64,000 bases of DNA from Acidaminobacter sp. Its GTDB lineage: Bacteria > Bacillota_A > Clostridia > Peptostreptococcales > Acidaminobacteraceae. The notes beneath the pieces are model-generated. The model did no database searches. It was not told the origin of the DNA and saw only the letters and a program-made list of their open reading frames with translations. Shown here in pieces: positions 41,351 through 50,248 of the stretch. The stretch covers positions 40,976 through 104,975 of the forward strand of contig WXFH01000012.1 in assembly GCA_009881125.1 (NCBI GenBank), written 5' to 3'. A program made the translations under genes and the position numbers. The stretch's first letter is position 1. Each line of letters begins with the position of its first letter.

Positions 41351-43354
41351 TTATGATACGGTCGAGCCGGATGGCATATCCACCGTCAGGAGACCCAGGG
41401 CCTCTCCGTCAGCGGCTGCCAGGATCATGCCGTGGGACTCGACGCCGCGGAGCTTGACTGCTTTCAGGTTGGCGACGAGGATGACCTTTCGGCCCACCAA
41501 CGCCTCCGGTTCGAAGAATTTGGAGATGCCGCTGACGACCTGACGTGTCTCTTCGCCCACTTTGAGCTGGAGCACCAGGAGTTTGTCCGCGTTTGGATGA
41601 CGCTCGCAGGCTACGACCTCCGCGACCTTGAGCTGAACCTTGGCGAACTCGTCAATGGTGATTTCGGAGGATTCTGGGGTGGTGTGACCATCGGCAGAAG
41701 CCTTGTCTTTAGGGGTTTCCTTAATTTCCTTGGCTGGTGCCTCTTCCTTTTTCTCCTCCACGACAGGCTCCTCTGCAGGCGCGCCCAGCGCGGCCAGCGC
41801 TTCGAGCTCCTTAGGGATGTCGATGCGCGGGAAGAGCGCGTCCGCCTTCTGCACCTTCAGGCCAACAGGGAGCAGACCAAAAGTACGGGCGCTGTCCCAA
41901 TGGGTCAGGCCGCCTTCTTCGAGGCCAAGCTGGTCCCAGATTTTGCGGGAGGTGTGGACCATGAACGGCTGAATGAGCGCGGACACAACGCGGATGGCCT
42001 CCGCCAGGTTGTAAAGCACGGTGTCGAGGACATCCTTCTGCTGCTCGTCCTTGGCGAGGACCCATGGCGCAGTCTCGTCAATGTATTTGTTGGTGCGGCG
42101 GACCAGCTTCCAGATCTCGTCCAGGGCGTTTGAGAAGTCCAGCTTGTCGAGCTTCTCCTCCACTTTGCCGATGGTCTCGGCAGCCAGCTCTGACAGGGAA
42201 GCGTCAAACGCCGTCACCGCGCTGCTCTTCCTTATGAGGCCGTCGTTGTACTTCTCGATCATGGCGATGGTGCGGGAAACCAGGTTGCCCAGGTCGTTCG
42301 CCAGATCTGAGTTCAGTCGGTTCAGCAGGACTTCGTTGGTGAAGATACCGTCCTGGCCAAAGGAGTACTCGCGCAGGAGGAAGTATTTGAGGGCGTCGAC
42401 GCCGTAACGGTCGATCAGGACCACAGGGTCGACAATGTTGCCCTTGGATTTTGACATTTTGCCGCCTTCGAGGAGGATCCAGCCGTGGCCGAAGACCTTC
42501 TTAGGCACCGGCACGTCCAGCGCCATCAGCATGGCCGGCCAGATGATGGTGTGGAAGCGGACAATTTCCTTGCCCACGAGGTGAACGTCCGCCGGCCAGA
42601 ACTTCGCGAAGTCGCCGTCCACTTCTTCCGGGTAGCCCAGGGCGGTGACGTAGTTGCTTAGGGCGTCCAGCCAGACGTAGATGACGTGCTTGGGATCAAA
42701 CGGTACCGGGATGCCCCAGTCAAAGGAGGTCCGGGTGACGCAGAGGTCCTCGAGGCCAGGTTTGATGAAGTTGTTGACCATTTCGTTGACGCGGGACTTA
42801 GGCTCCGCGAAGCCTTCGACGTTTTCAAAGAGATCCAGGAGGCGGTCCTGGTATTTGGACATTTTAAAGAAGTAAGCTTCTTCGCTGGTCTTGGTGACGT
42901 CGCGGCCGCAGTCCGGGCACTTGTGGTCCACGAGCTGGGATTCAGTCCAGAAAGATTCGCAAGGGGTGCAGTACATGCCCTCGTAGGTGCCTTTGTAGAT
43001 GTCGCCTTTTTCGTAGAGCTTCTCGAACATCATCTGAACGCGGCGCTCATGGTAGTCGTCCGTGGTGCGGATGAATTTGTCGTAGGAGATCTCCATGACT
43101 TTCCAGAGGTCTTTGATTTCCGCGACGACTTTGTCGAGGAATTCCTTTGGTGCTTTGCCCTGGGCCTTCGCGACGTTCTCAATCTTTTGTCCGTGTTCGT
43201 CCGTGCCGGTCAGGAACATGACGTCGAAGCCCTGGGCACGCTTGTACCTGGCCATGACGTCTGCGGCGACCGTGGTATAAGTGTGGCCTATGTGGAGTTT
43301 CGAGCTTGGGTAGTAGATGGGGGTGGTGATGTAGAATGAGCCTTTTGCTGTCAT
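41351..43354 (-). CDS. metG: methionyl-tRNA synthetase
   Basis: 667 residues. HIGH-type motif (KLHIGHTY), one zinc knuckle (YCTPCESFW ... KCPDCG), KMSKS, and a C-terminal ~100-residue tRNA-binding domain (VQLKVAEVVACERHPNADKLLVLQL) after an acidic/Lys-rich linker (EEPVVEEKKEEAPAKEIKE). Charges tRNA-Met. Preceded by a T-box leader. Confidence 0.97.
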   Translation of the reverse strand: MTAKGSFYITTPIYYPSSKLHIGHTYTTVAADVMARYKRAQGFDVMFLTGTDEHGQKIENVAKAQGKAPKEFLDKVVAEIKDLWKVMEISYDKFIRTTDDYHERRVQMMFEKLYEKGDIYKGTYEGMYCTPCESFWTESQLVDHKCPDCGRDVTKTSEEAYFFKMSKYQDRLLDLFENVEGFAEPKSRVNEMVNNFIKPGLEDLCVTRTSFDWGIPVPFDPKHVIYVWLDALSNYVTALGYPEEVDGDFAKFWPADVHLVGKEIVRFHTIIWPAMLMALDVPVPKKVFGHGWILLEGGKMSKSKGNIVDPVVLIDRYGVDALKYFLLREYSFGQDGIFTNEVLLNRLNSDLANDLGNLVSRTIAMIEKYNDGLIRKSSAVTAFDASLSELAAETIGKVEEKLDKLDFSNALDEIWKLVRRTNKYIDETAPWVLAKDEQQKDVLDTVLYNLAEAIRVVSALIQPFMVHTSRKIWDQLGLEEGGLTHWDSARTFGLLPVGLKVQKADALFPRIDIPKELEALAALGAPAEEPVVEEKKEEAPAKEIKETPKDKASADGHTTPESSEITIDEFAKVQLKVAEVVACERHPNADKLLVLQLKVGEETRQVVSGISKFFEPEALVGRKVILVANLKAVKLRGVESHGMILAAADGEALGLLTVDMPSGSTVS

Positions 43355-43385
43355 ATCGCACTTCCTTTCAAAATTTTAAAATTCG

Positions 43386-43680
43386 GGCTGCCTAAAAAAA
43401 GATAAACCTCCGTCCTGATTCCTCAAGGACGAAGGTTCTGTTCGCGGTACCACCTTGCTTTACGCGACGAATCGCGCCTCAGCGCTGCAGGCCTGACGCT
43501 TGCAGGACTGTAGCCGGCTTTATAACGTCAGCCAGACGGCGCTGCCTGACCGACACAAGTTTGTCGTTTCAGCTGCGCGGTTCAGGGGCCATCTTCACAC
43601 TCCGCCTGCCGCCGGTTCACACCAAATCCCGGCTCTCTGAAGGCAAGTTACGAGGTGTTACTCTTCCCGTCATAACCTTT
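43386..43680 (-). ncRNA. T-box leader of metG
   Basis: Minus strand T-box AAGGTGGTACCGCG (43443-43456), followed by the terminator stem CCTTCGTCC / GGACGGAGG (43407-43437) and T7. Upstream AGAGAGCCGGGATTTGGTG-type stem I elements and GTGTGAAGATGGCCCC, in which ATG may be the Met specifier codon. Confidence 0.93.
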
Positions 43681-43985
43681 TCATATCAATTGTACCACAT
43701 TATAGCACAACGTGTATTGGGGTGCAAGTTTTGTGCTTTCAAATCGAATTGCGCGAGAATTGTGTGAAGCTCTGGCACCAAATTGAAGTTGGTGACAGTC
43801 ACTCATCTGAAGTTGGTGTCAGACACCGACACGAAATTTGGAAAACCGTCCTCTGTCCACGCGGTAAATAACAAAGTACAAACTTGACTGTAAAAACAAG
43901 TTGCTTCCCTTAGCGTAATATGATAAAACCATAGAGAACTCTTAGCATACCCTGACGTAAGGAATCAGTAAAGAGGTGCGTAGAT
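43681..43985. other. non-coding interval with palindromic repeat
   Basis: At 43785-43832 GAAGTTGGTGACAGTCACTC and GAAGTTGGTGTCAGACACCG lie in tandem, members of the palindrome family. Likely contains promoters for metG (left) and for the hypothetical gene at 43986 (right). Confidence 0.6.
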
Positions 43986-44402
43986 ATGAGCAAGTATTTG
44001 AATGACCAACTCAATCAAATCCGGCAGATCGAGCTGGATCTTATGAACATTGACTTTAAGGAAGAATGTATTCGAATCCAGGGCTCAGAAGCAGGCGACC
44101 GGGAAAAGCGGTTCGACCTTGTCTTTGAGGGCGTCAACGCGTTTTTTTACAGCGATCCGGGACAACCCGACACCACCATTCCAGGCAAGCGGTCCACTAT
44201 GAAAACGGTCTCTTATCTCCACGACGGCTTCGGTGAGTTCGCCGTTGTCCAGAATCAAGATGAAGAGATTGAATTTTACAATCTCGAATCCTCCATATCA
44301 GTCCCCAACTTCAACATCGAGTTTGATGACGCTACCCTGTTTATTGAAGCAGAGGGCATCACTATCAACGATCTCCGTTACACCTTGACTAAACAGAGCT
44401 GA
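43986..44402 (+). CDS. conserved-looking hypothetical protein
   Basis: 138 residues, acidic, no signal or membrane segment. GAGGTG lies upstream of ATG 43986. IRQIELDLMNIDFKEECIRIQG, LVFEGVNAFFYSDPG and FNIEFDDATLFIEAEGITINDLRYTL suggest a mostly beta protein. I do not recognise a family. Own terminator downstream, so monocistronic. Confidence 0.7.
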   Translation: MSKYLNDQLNQIRQIELDLMNIDFKEECIRIQGSEAGDREKRFDLVFEGVNAFFYSDPGQPDTTIPGKRSTMKTVSYLHDGFGEFAVVQNQDEEIEFYNLESSISVPNFNIEFDDATLFIEAEGITINDLRYTLTKQS

Positions 44403-44434
44403 GAAAACGCCGCAACTTTCTGCGGCTTTTTTTA
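44400..44434 (+). terminator. terminator of the hypothetical gene
   Basis: GCCGCA-ACTTTC-TGCGGC stem plus T7. Confidence 0.88.
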
Positions 44435-44548
44435 TGTCCGTCGGCAACAATTTCGTGTAAAATGTGAAAATAGGGTACAAATAAGGTAATCAGTACTCAG
44501 TACTCATCACGGACAATTCGGCAGCAGAGAATATGGGGGGGTATATTT

Positions 44549-45016
44549 TTGAATTCACAATTAGTTTTCACACTCAAAGACGTTGGCATGCTCGTACTAT
44601 GGGCGCTGCTCGTCGCCATACTAATTTTTATCCTTTTGGTCTTGATCCGTTTCTACCGCTCGTTCAAAGACATCATGAAAATTGTCGATGATCACAGAGC
44701 TAATATTGATAAAGTCCTTGAAGAAGCACCAGGCATTACCAAAAACGTCAATCAGATTTCTGATGAAGTCAACACTACTCTGAAAGCCTTTCACGGCACT
44801 ATCCAGAACGTCGCTGAAACCACTGAAAACGTGACCTCGACCATCAAAGACAATAAAGATATTGTGGCCAATGTTTCGTCAGTTTTCAATACCGCGAGGA
44901 TCGTCAAAGGCTCCTACGACAGGATCTTTAAAACAGAAACCGAAGCAGAGGCAGACACAGAACAGCACCAGGAAAAAGGCAAACACGCTGCAGACAATTC
45001 AGAGAAAAAAGGTTAA
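44549..45016 (+). CDS. single-pass membrane protein with coiled coil (DUF948-like)
   Basis: 155 residues from TTG 44549 with a G7 tract as ribosome site. One helix (VGMLVLWALLVAILIFILLVLIRF), then a Val/Asn/Thr-rich coiled coil (NVNQISDEVNTTLKAFHGTIQNVAETTENVTSTIKDNK) and an acidic/Gln-rich tail. Similar in layout to DUF948/YtxG-like general stress membrane proteins; no enzymatic motif. Confidence 0.72.
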   Translation: MNSQLVFTLKDVGMLVLWALLVAILIFILLVLIRFYRSFKDIMKIVDDHRANIDKVLEEAPGITKNVNQISDEVNTTLKAFHGTIQNVAETTENVTSTIKDNKDIVANVSSVFNTARIVKGSYDRIFKTETEAEADTEQHQEKGKHAADNSEKKG

Positions 45017-45051
45017 TTCCGCCAAAAGAATTCTACCAATATCTGACAAAT

Positions 45052-45084
45052 TGCTAAAAAACGGATGAAAATCCGTTTTTTTAT
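45052..45084 (+). terminator. terminator of the DUF948-like gene
   Basis: AAAACGGAT-GAAA-ATCCGTTTTTTT. Confidence 0.88.
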
Positions 45085-45187
45085 TTACTTATAATCCATT
45101 TTGTGGTATAAATGAATATATCATCTAAGTCTGGGCACATAAAAAAGCGACTTGGATTTTATTTTTTGTTGGATATAATTTTTCCAG

Positions 45188-45216
45188 TTGACTATTAATG
45201 TAAATGCTGGTATTCT
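45188..45216 (+). promoter_or_regulatory. sigma-A-type promoter of abrB
   Basis: TTGACT, 17-bp spacer, TATTCT, 52 nt before the start codon; the region is strongly AT-rich. Confidence 0.6.
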
Positions 45217-45267
45217 TAACTTAAGCGAATATTGTCGAAATTTGTATTATAAAAAGGAGGTTTTTAT

Positions 45268-45510
45268 ATGAAATCAACAGGAATTGTAAGAAAAGTAGAC
45301 GAACTCGGACGCGTAGTTATTCCGATTGAACTTAGAAGAACCCTCAGCATCGGTGAGAAAGACGCGCTCGAAATCTTCACAGAGGCAGACACGATCATCC
45401 TCAAGAAATACGAGCCAGCTTGTGTGTTCTGCGGTCAGGCTAAAGGCGTCAAGAACGTCAAAGGCAAGAACATCTGCCCGGAATGTATCTCCGAAATTTC
45501 TAAACTGTAA
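45268..45510 (+). CDS. abrB: AbrB/SpoVT-family transition-state regulator
   Basis: 80 residues: swapped-hairpin AbrB domain MKSTGIVRKVDELGRVVIPI, ELRRTLSIGEKDALEIFTEADTIILKKYEP, then a C-terminal zinc-ribbon-like CVFCG ... CPEC tail typical of clostridial AbrB. DNA-binding global regulator of stationary-phase genes. AAAAGGAGG precedes ATG 45268. Confidence 0.95.
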   Translation: MKSTGIVRKVDELGRVVIPIELRRTLSIGEKDALEIFTEADTIILKKYEPACVFCGQAKGVKNVKGKNICPECISEISKL

Positions 45511-45533
45511 GTTTGAAAACTTCTTAAAACGAC

Positions 45534-45574
45534 AAAGAAGGCTGTGCCTGTAACTTGGCACAGCCTTCTTTCTT
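45534..45574 (+). terminator. terminator of abrB
   Basis: AAAGAAGGCTGTGCC / GGCACAGCCTTCTTT with T-rich tail. Confidence 0.92.
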
Positions 45575-45660
45575 TTTGTTTCCTGTTTCGTTATCGCAAT
45601 AGCTATTCCTATTGCGATTCCTATCGTTCCCATACCCATTTCACTGCTCTTAGTCCCTGA

Positions 45661-46521
45661 CTAAACCAGCGTCGACAGCCTATAGACTTCTTTTTTAGAA
45701 AGTTTATACAGACCTGCAACCTCAGCAGCAGCGTCTTTCCGGCTCATGCCCTCATTCACGCGACTTCTGATTTCCAAAAGAATCGTCTCCTCATCAGGTG
45801 TTTCAGCCAGCGCCAATGCAGCATTGGCCGCCGCAGCTTCAACCGGATCAAGGCCCGCCAAGACAATGACAAACTCGCCTTTTGGGGACTCCACCTCGAA
45901 ATGCCGGATTGCCTCTGAGATCGTGCCTCTGACAAATTCCTCATAGCGCTTGGTCAGCTCCCGTGCCACTGCAACCCGCCGGTTCCCGAAGCATTCCAGC
46001 AAATCCTTCAGTGTCGCCTCCAGCCGGTGGGGGGCCTCATAAAAGATCAGCGTCCGCTCATCCTTGGCCAGAGCCTCAAACTGAGCCCTCCGCGTCTTTT
46101 TGTTTCGATCGGGAAAGCCTTCAAATGCAAATCGCTCTGTTGGAAGCCCGGAAAGAATCAGGGCATGAATGCCCGCGACCGGCCCCGCGACCAGCTCCAC
46201 CCGAATCCCTTCCTGAATGCAGCTTTGAATCAGCACCTCTCCGGGATCAGAAATCCCCGGCATGCCAGCGTCAGATACCAGCGCCACGCTGAGTCCGCTT
46301 TTCAGTTTCTCGAGCAGCGCCTCCCCGGACTTCCTTAGGTTGTGCTCATGATAACTGACCAGAGACTTCCGGATCCCCAAATGGTTGAGCAGTTGAGAAG
46401 AGCGCCTCGTGTCTTCCGCCGCCACAAGATCCACTTGTCCCAAGACCTCTTCAAGCCGCCTGGAGATGTCACCGAGATTGCCGATGGGCGTCCCACAAAC
46501 AAATAACGTTCCCGACATCAC
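45661..46521 (-). CDS. rsmI: 16S rRNA 2'-O-ribose C1402 methyltransferase
   Basis: 286 residues. GTLFVCGTPIGNLGDISRRLEEVL, AAEDTRRSSQLLNHLGI, VSDAGMPGISDPG, GFPDRNKKTRR and TLIFYEAPHRL are diagnostic. GTG 46521 or ATG 46518; both overlap the trmN6 stop. Completes the dimethylation of C1402 in 16S rRNA. Confidence 0.96.
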   Translation of the reverse strand: MMSGTLFVCGTPIGNLGDISRRLEEVLGQVDLVAAEDTRRSSQLLNHLGIRKSLVSYHEHNLRKSGEALLEKLKSGLSVALVSDAGMPGISDPGEVLIQSCIQEGIRVELVAGPVAGIHALILSGLPTERFAFEGFPDRNKKTRRAQFEALAKDERTLIFYEAPHRLEATLKDLLECFGNRRVAVARELTKRYEEFVRGTISEAIRHFEVESPKGEFVIVLAGLDPVEAAAANAALALAETPDEETILLEIRSRVNEGMSRKDAAAEVAGLYKLSKKEVYRLSTLV

Positions 46522-47312
46522 TGGTTCTCTCCCTTCTTCTCTGGGTCCCTTGGCGTCGGATCGACACCTGCCCGCCGGTAAATCTCCAAGATTTCCGGAT
46601 CGTACCCGCCCTCCTGGGCATAGACATATAACGGCGGCTCTACGCGCATCTCAGCCCCACCGCCCCGAACGCCCTTGATCAGCAGGATATTGGGGGCTTG
46701 TCCGCGCCTCGGGTGTACAAACCTGAGGGCTTTTGGCTCCAACTTGAAGCGCCGCATCAGCTCAATCATATCCGGAAGTCTGGATGGTCTGTGGACCATA
46801 TAAAAAGAGCCCCCCGGCTTAAGCAGCTGCGCGGCCGTACGAATGACATCTTCCAGGGTACAATGAATCTCATGACGGGCTATGGCCTTCGCGTCCTTAG
46901 GATTCACGAGACCACCGCCGCCTGATACATAAGGCGGATTAGTGACGACGACATCCACAGAAGATTTATTCAAGTGACTAAAGGTGTTCCGAAGATCATC
47001 CGCAATAATTTGAATGCGATCTTCAAGCGCATTGTAAACAACACTGCGGCGTGCCATGTCCGCAACCTCATCCTGAATTTCAAAGGCTGTGATCCGGGTT
47101 GCCTTGGTCTTGGCGCTGAGCAGCAGCGGCAGAATCCCGTTGCCCGTGCCCAAATCCACTATATGTGCGCCGTGCTTGGCTTTTGCAAAATCGCTGAGCA
47201 GCACTGCATCAACTCCAAAGCAAAATCCGCTGGGATTCTGAATGATGCTGAGACCCTCAAGCTGCAGGTCATCTACCCGCTCCCCCGGTAATATGAGCTT
47301 TTCTCTTTCCAT
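46518..47312 (-). CDS. trmN6: tRNA1(Val) A37 N6-methyltransferase-like
   Basis: 264 residues from ATG 47312 with GGAGG 5 nt upstream. SAM motif VDLGTGNGILPLLL, target-base motif VTNPPYVSGG (NPPY), QNPSGFCFGVDAVLLSDF N-terminal signature. Corresponds to B. subtilis YabB. Confidence 0.92.
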   Translation of the reverse strand: MEREKLILPGERVDDLQLEGLSIIQNPSGFCFGVDAVLLSDFAKAKHGAHIVDLGTGNGILPLLLSAKTKATRITAFEIQDEVADMARRSVVYNALEDRIQIIADDLRNTFSHLNKSSVDVVVTNPPYVSGGGGLVNPKDAKAIARHEIHCTLEDVIRTAAQLLKPGGSFYMVHRPSRLPDMIELMRRFKLEPKALRFVHPRRGQAPNILLIKGVRGGGAEMRVEPPLYVYAQEGGYDPEILEIYRRAGVDPTPRDPEKKGENQ

Positions 47313-47369
47313 GACAGCCTCCAATAGTAAAAAAGTAATTTAAAGCGAGATGAGGAGGGCGAGGAAAAC

Positions 47370-47410
47370 GGGATCGATAGGCAATAGCTGCAGACACCGT
47401 CTTCCTCGCT
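47370..47410. repeat. half copy of the GGGATCGATAGGC repeat
   Basis: GGGATCGATAGGCAATAGCTGCAGACACCG, sharing its first 13 nt with the hairpin at 16.68 kb and related to that at 29.44 kb. Confidence 0.5.
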
Positions 47411-47430
47411 CCCTTTTTTCCTTTTAAAAA

Positions 47431-47472
47431 AGCCGCCCGCCAGAGCAAGGTCTGGTCCGGAGGCGGCTTTAG
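47431..47472 (-). terminator. hairpin after ricT
   Basis: AAGCCGCC ... GGCGGCTT stem with inner CCGGACCAGA/TCTGG pairing and T-run on the minus strand. It should end part of the holB-ricT transcript before trmN6. Confidence 0.75.
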
Positions 47473-47492
47473 GACTCTGAATAAATGTTGAA

Positions 47493-48875
47493 TTATTTTT
47501 TCTTGCGTCTTCTAGGTCGGCGTCTACGCGGCTTTTGAACGTCTTCGTCCGAACCCTCTGCCTCAACATCTGACAGCTCGGCACTTGACTGCACTGGCTC
47601 AAGCTTTTGGGGCGGCGGCGTCTGCTGCCCCTTTTCCGAACGCCAAGGCCTTTCCTGGCTTGTGCTGCTGCCGGTACCCGGACCGGAAACTGCAGGTGCG
47701 CCTGGTACCGTACTGGCACCTGCGCCTGGTTTGCCCTGACCCCGGTCTTGTCTTTGCGGTCGCTCCGGGCGCTCAGGTCGATCTGTTCGTTCTGGTCGTT
47801 CCGGTCGCTCTGTCCGGTCTTTCTGTGGCCGACGCTGATCTCGATCTGCAGGCTGGCCCTGGCCTTGTGGCTTCGCTCCGCCTTTACCTTTATCCCGTCG
47901 ATCTGCCGAGCGATCGCGATCCTGAGATGTCGCCGATGCCGCCGCTGCTGCCTCGCGCCTTGCTGCCCGGTCTCCCGCGGCATAGTCATCCAGCCCGTCA
48001 AAGCGCATATCATCCACAGGCTCTTCCTCGACTTGCTTAGGACGCACAGGATTGTCGCCCAATTGATCCTTTTTATAAGTGACAATGTCTTCGCTGAGCT
48101 CAAGGCGTCCGTCATTTTCACCCAGGATATGGCGGACTTTCACGGATTCCGTCAGAATAACCGCGTCCAATACAATCCCCATGCCGTCCGGTGTTTTGAT
48201 CTTCTCGCCCTTGTTAGGCAGCTCACGTCGAATATCAAGATAGGTGTCGTGCTCGTATTTGAGGCAGCACATCAGCCGGCCGCAAATACCGGAAATTTTG
48301 GTTGGGTTGAGAGAGAGATTCTGATCCTTCGCCATTTTGATTGACACAGGGGCAAAATCCCCCAGCCAGTTGGCACAGCAGAGACCAACACCGCAAGGCC
48401 CAATGCCGTTGACAATCTTCGCCTCGTCGCGCACGCCAATCTGGCGCAGCTCAATGCGGGTTCTGAACACTGAAGCGAGGTCCTTGACCAACTCGCGAAA
48501 ATCAATTCTGCCGTCCGCAGTAAAATAAAAGATGACTTTATTGCTGTCAAAGGTGTATTCCACTTCCACCAGCTTCATTTCGAGCTCGTGCTCGATAATT
48601 TTTGCCTGGCAGGCAGCAAAGGCTTCCTTAGCCTTTTCCTGGTTTTCCCTTTGAATCGACTGGTCCTCTTCCGTAGCAATGCGGATTACTTTTTTCAGCG
48701 GTGAAACAATTTCAGTTTCTTCGACTTCGCGCAGTCCGAGGACAGCCGAACCATACTCAATGCCGCGTGCCGTCTCCACGACGACGTCGTCTCCCCGCTT
48801 TATGTCAAGTCCATCCGGATCAAAATAGTAGATTTTGCCGGCCTTCTTAAACCGGACCCCTACGACTGTTATCAT
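47493..48875 (-). CDS. ricT: RicT/PSP1-domain protein with long disordered basic tail
   Basis: 460 residues; AGGAGG before ATG 48875, overlapping holB by 29 nt. Residues 1-~270 are the PSP1 domain (VVVETARGIEYGSAVLG, GIGPCGVGLCCANWLGDFAPVSIKMAKDQNLSLNPTKISGICGRLMCCLKYE) with the Cys set that binds Fe-S in the RicAFT complex controlling RNase Y and mRNA maturation. Residues ~300-460 are an Arg/Pro/Gln/Asp-rich low-complexity tail (RPERPERTDRPERPERPQRQ) ending RRRRPRRRKKK, far longer than the ~275-residue Bacillus protein. Confidence 0.93.
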   Translation of the reverse strand: MITVVGVRFKKAGKIYYFDPDGLDIKRGDDVVVETARGIEYGSAVLGLREVEETEIVSPLKKVIRIATEEDQSIQRENQEKAKEAFAACQAKIIEHELEMKLVEVEYTFDSNKVIFYFTADGRIDFRELVKDLASVFRTRIELRQIGVRDEAKIVNGIGPCGVGLCCANWLGDFAPVSIKMAKDQNLSLNPTKISGICGRLMCCLKYEHDTYLDIRRELPNKGEKIKTPDGMGIVLDAVILTESVKVRHILGENDGRLELSEDIVTYKKDQLGDNPVRPKQVEEEPVDDMRFDGLDDYAAGDRAARREAAAAASATSQDRDRSADRRDKGKGGAKPQGQGQPADRDQRRPQKDRTERPERPERTDRPERPERPQRQDRGQGKPGAGASTVPGAPAVSGPGTGSSTSQERPWRSEKGQQTPPPQKLEPVQSSAELSDVEAEGSDEDVQKPRRRRPRRRKKK

Positions 48876-49857
48876 GTATAACCTCCTGTATTTTTAAAGC
48901 CATGGCGTGCATGGCGAGAGACGTGTTCGCATTTCCATCCAATGCGCGCGCCGTTTGCTCAAGGATCTCAAGGCAGTCCAGCCAAGGCGACTTCTGGGTT
49001 CGACCCAAAAGATCGACGAGCTCTGAACGCTTGTCCTGACTAAAGATCTTAATACTATTCGGATCTACCCAAAGGGCAGAAAGATCTCGATACCATATTA
49101 TCATCAATTCGATCAAAGAGGTAGCCAAAACTTTGTCTGCGCCGTATTTTTGAAGCTTCAGGAGGCCGTCCAGGGGATCCCGCCGCATCAGAGCACCTAT
49201 GATGTCTAGGGCATCCTGCCTGGTCTGGGTGAAGACCTCGGAAGTCGCCAGCATCAGGGCTCTGCTGATGGAACCATCGGCAAAATTAGACGCTATCCGG
49301 GCAATCCCCGCCTCCACGCCATGAGTTTGAATAAGCCAGGATTCGATCACCTCAGGCTTAAGCCTCGAAAAAGAGACGATCTGGCACCTCGACAAAATGG
49401 TTGGCAGAAGCGCGTCAGCCTGGGCGGTCACAAAAATAAGCGTTGCATAGGAGGGCGGCTCTTCGATCATCTTCAGCAGCCGGTTCTGGGCAGAAGGCGT
49501 CATGGTCTGAGCTTCGTCGACGACGACAACCTTTCGCGCCCCGCTGTAGGGCTTGACCATAACGAAAGACTGCAGCGCCTCAATCTGCTCAACCTTGACG
49601 GATTTCCCGTCCGGTTCTACTTCCAGATAGTCCGGGTGGTTCTGCGTCTCAAATTTCAGACACGACTGGCAGTGCCCGCAGCCCTCGTCCAGACCGGCCT
49701 CACAGAGCAGCGCCTTCGCGAGCTCCCGTGCGACCAGACGTTTGCCGCATCCGGGCACGCCCTCAAAAATATAGCCATGCGCCAGTCTCTGCCGGTTCAT
49801 GGCCAATCTCAGCAGACCAATCACATCTTCATGGCCCGCAATCTGATTATACCCCAT
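48847..49857 (-). CDS. holB: DNA polymerase III delta-prime subunit
   Basis: 336 residues: Walker A GVPGCGKRLVA, zinc module CGHCQSCLKFETQNHPDYL, VVVDEAQTM (Walker B), LILTIL-like sensor LPTILSRCQIVSFSRL. AAA+ clamp-loader subunit. In an operon with darA (11 nt upstream) and ricT. Confidence 0.95.
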   Translation of the reverse strand: MGYNQIAGHEDVIGLLRLAMNRQRLAHGYIFEGVPGCGKRLVARELAKALLCEAGLDEGCGHCQSCLKFETQNHPDYLEVEPDGKSVKVEQIEALQSFVMVKPYSGARKVVVVDEAQTMTPSAQNRLLKMIEEPPSYATLIFVTAQADALLPTILSRCQIVSFSRLKPEVIESWLIQTHGVEAGIARIASNFADGSISRALMLATSEVFTQTRQDALDIIGALMRRDPLDGLLKLQKYGADKVLATSLIELMIIWYRDLSALWVDPNSIKIFSQDKRSELVDLLGRTQKSPWLDCLEILEQTARALDGNANTSLAMHAMALKIQEVIHDNSRRGPV

Positions 49858-49868
49858 AGTTCACCTCA

Positions 49869-50195
49869 TCAGAACTTAACATGGCTTTCAACATCCACGA
49901 CAAACACCGTTGCCCCGCCTACAGTTACTTCAATAGGCATCGTCATAAACCCGCCCGCCTCGCTGATGATCGACGTCGTCGTCGTCACCTCTTTGCGCGT
50001 CTTGCACGTCTCCCCGATCAGCGTCATAACTGAATCGATATGCTCCTTGCTGACGCCAATCAGCACAGTTGTGTTGCCCGCCTTCAGGAAGCCGCCTGTT
50101 GAAGCCAGTTTCGTAACGCCAAATCCGGACTCATTCAGCTTGACAATGAGCTCCTGAGCATCCTCGTCGTGAATGATCGCGATCACTAATTTCAT
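49869..50195 (-). CDS. darA: cyclic-di-AMP receptor (DarA/PstA, YaaQ)
   Basis: 108 residues: MKLVIAIIHDEDAQELIVKL, ESGFGVTKLASTGGFLKAGNTTVLIGV, then a loop and VEVTVGGATVFVVDVES. PII-like trimer fold that binds c-di-AMP. GGAGGC upstream of ATG 50195. Gene position matches yaaQ. Confidence 0.95.
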   Translation of the reverse strand: MKLVIAIIHDEDAQELIVKLNESGFGVTKLASTGGFLKAGNTTVLIGVSKEHIDSVMTLIGETCKTRKEVTTTTSIISEAGGFMTMPIEVTVGGATVFVVDVESHVKF

Positions 50196-50248
50196 AGATT
50201 TCGGCCTCCTTTTTTTCTCTTTGCTGTCTGAGTTCTGGTTTGACAGCG

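Noticed and set aside
47273..48121. 282-codon open frame overlapping ricT
   Set aside because: It is an alternate frame of the Arg-rich repetitive tail of ricT, with an artificial-looking composition.
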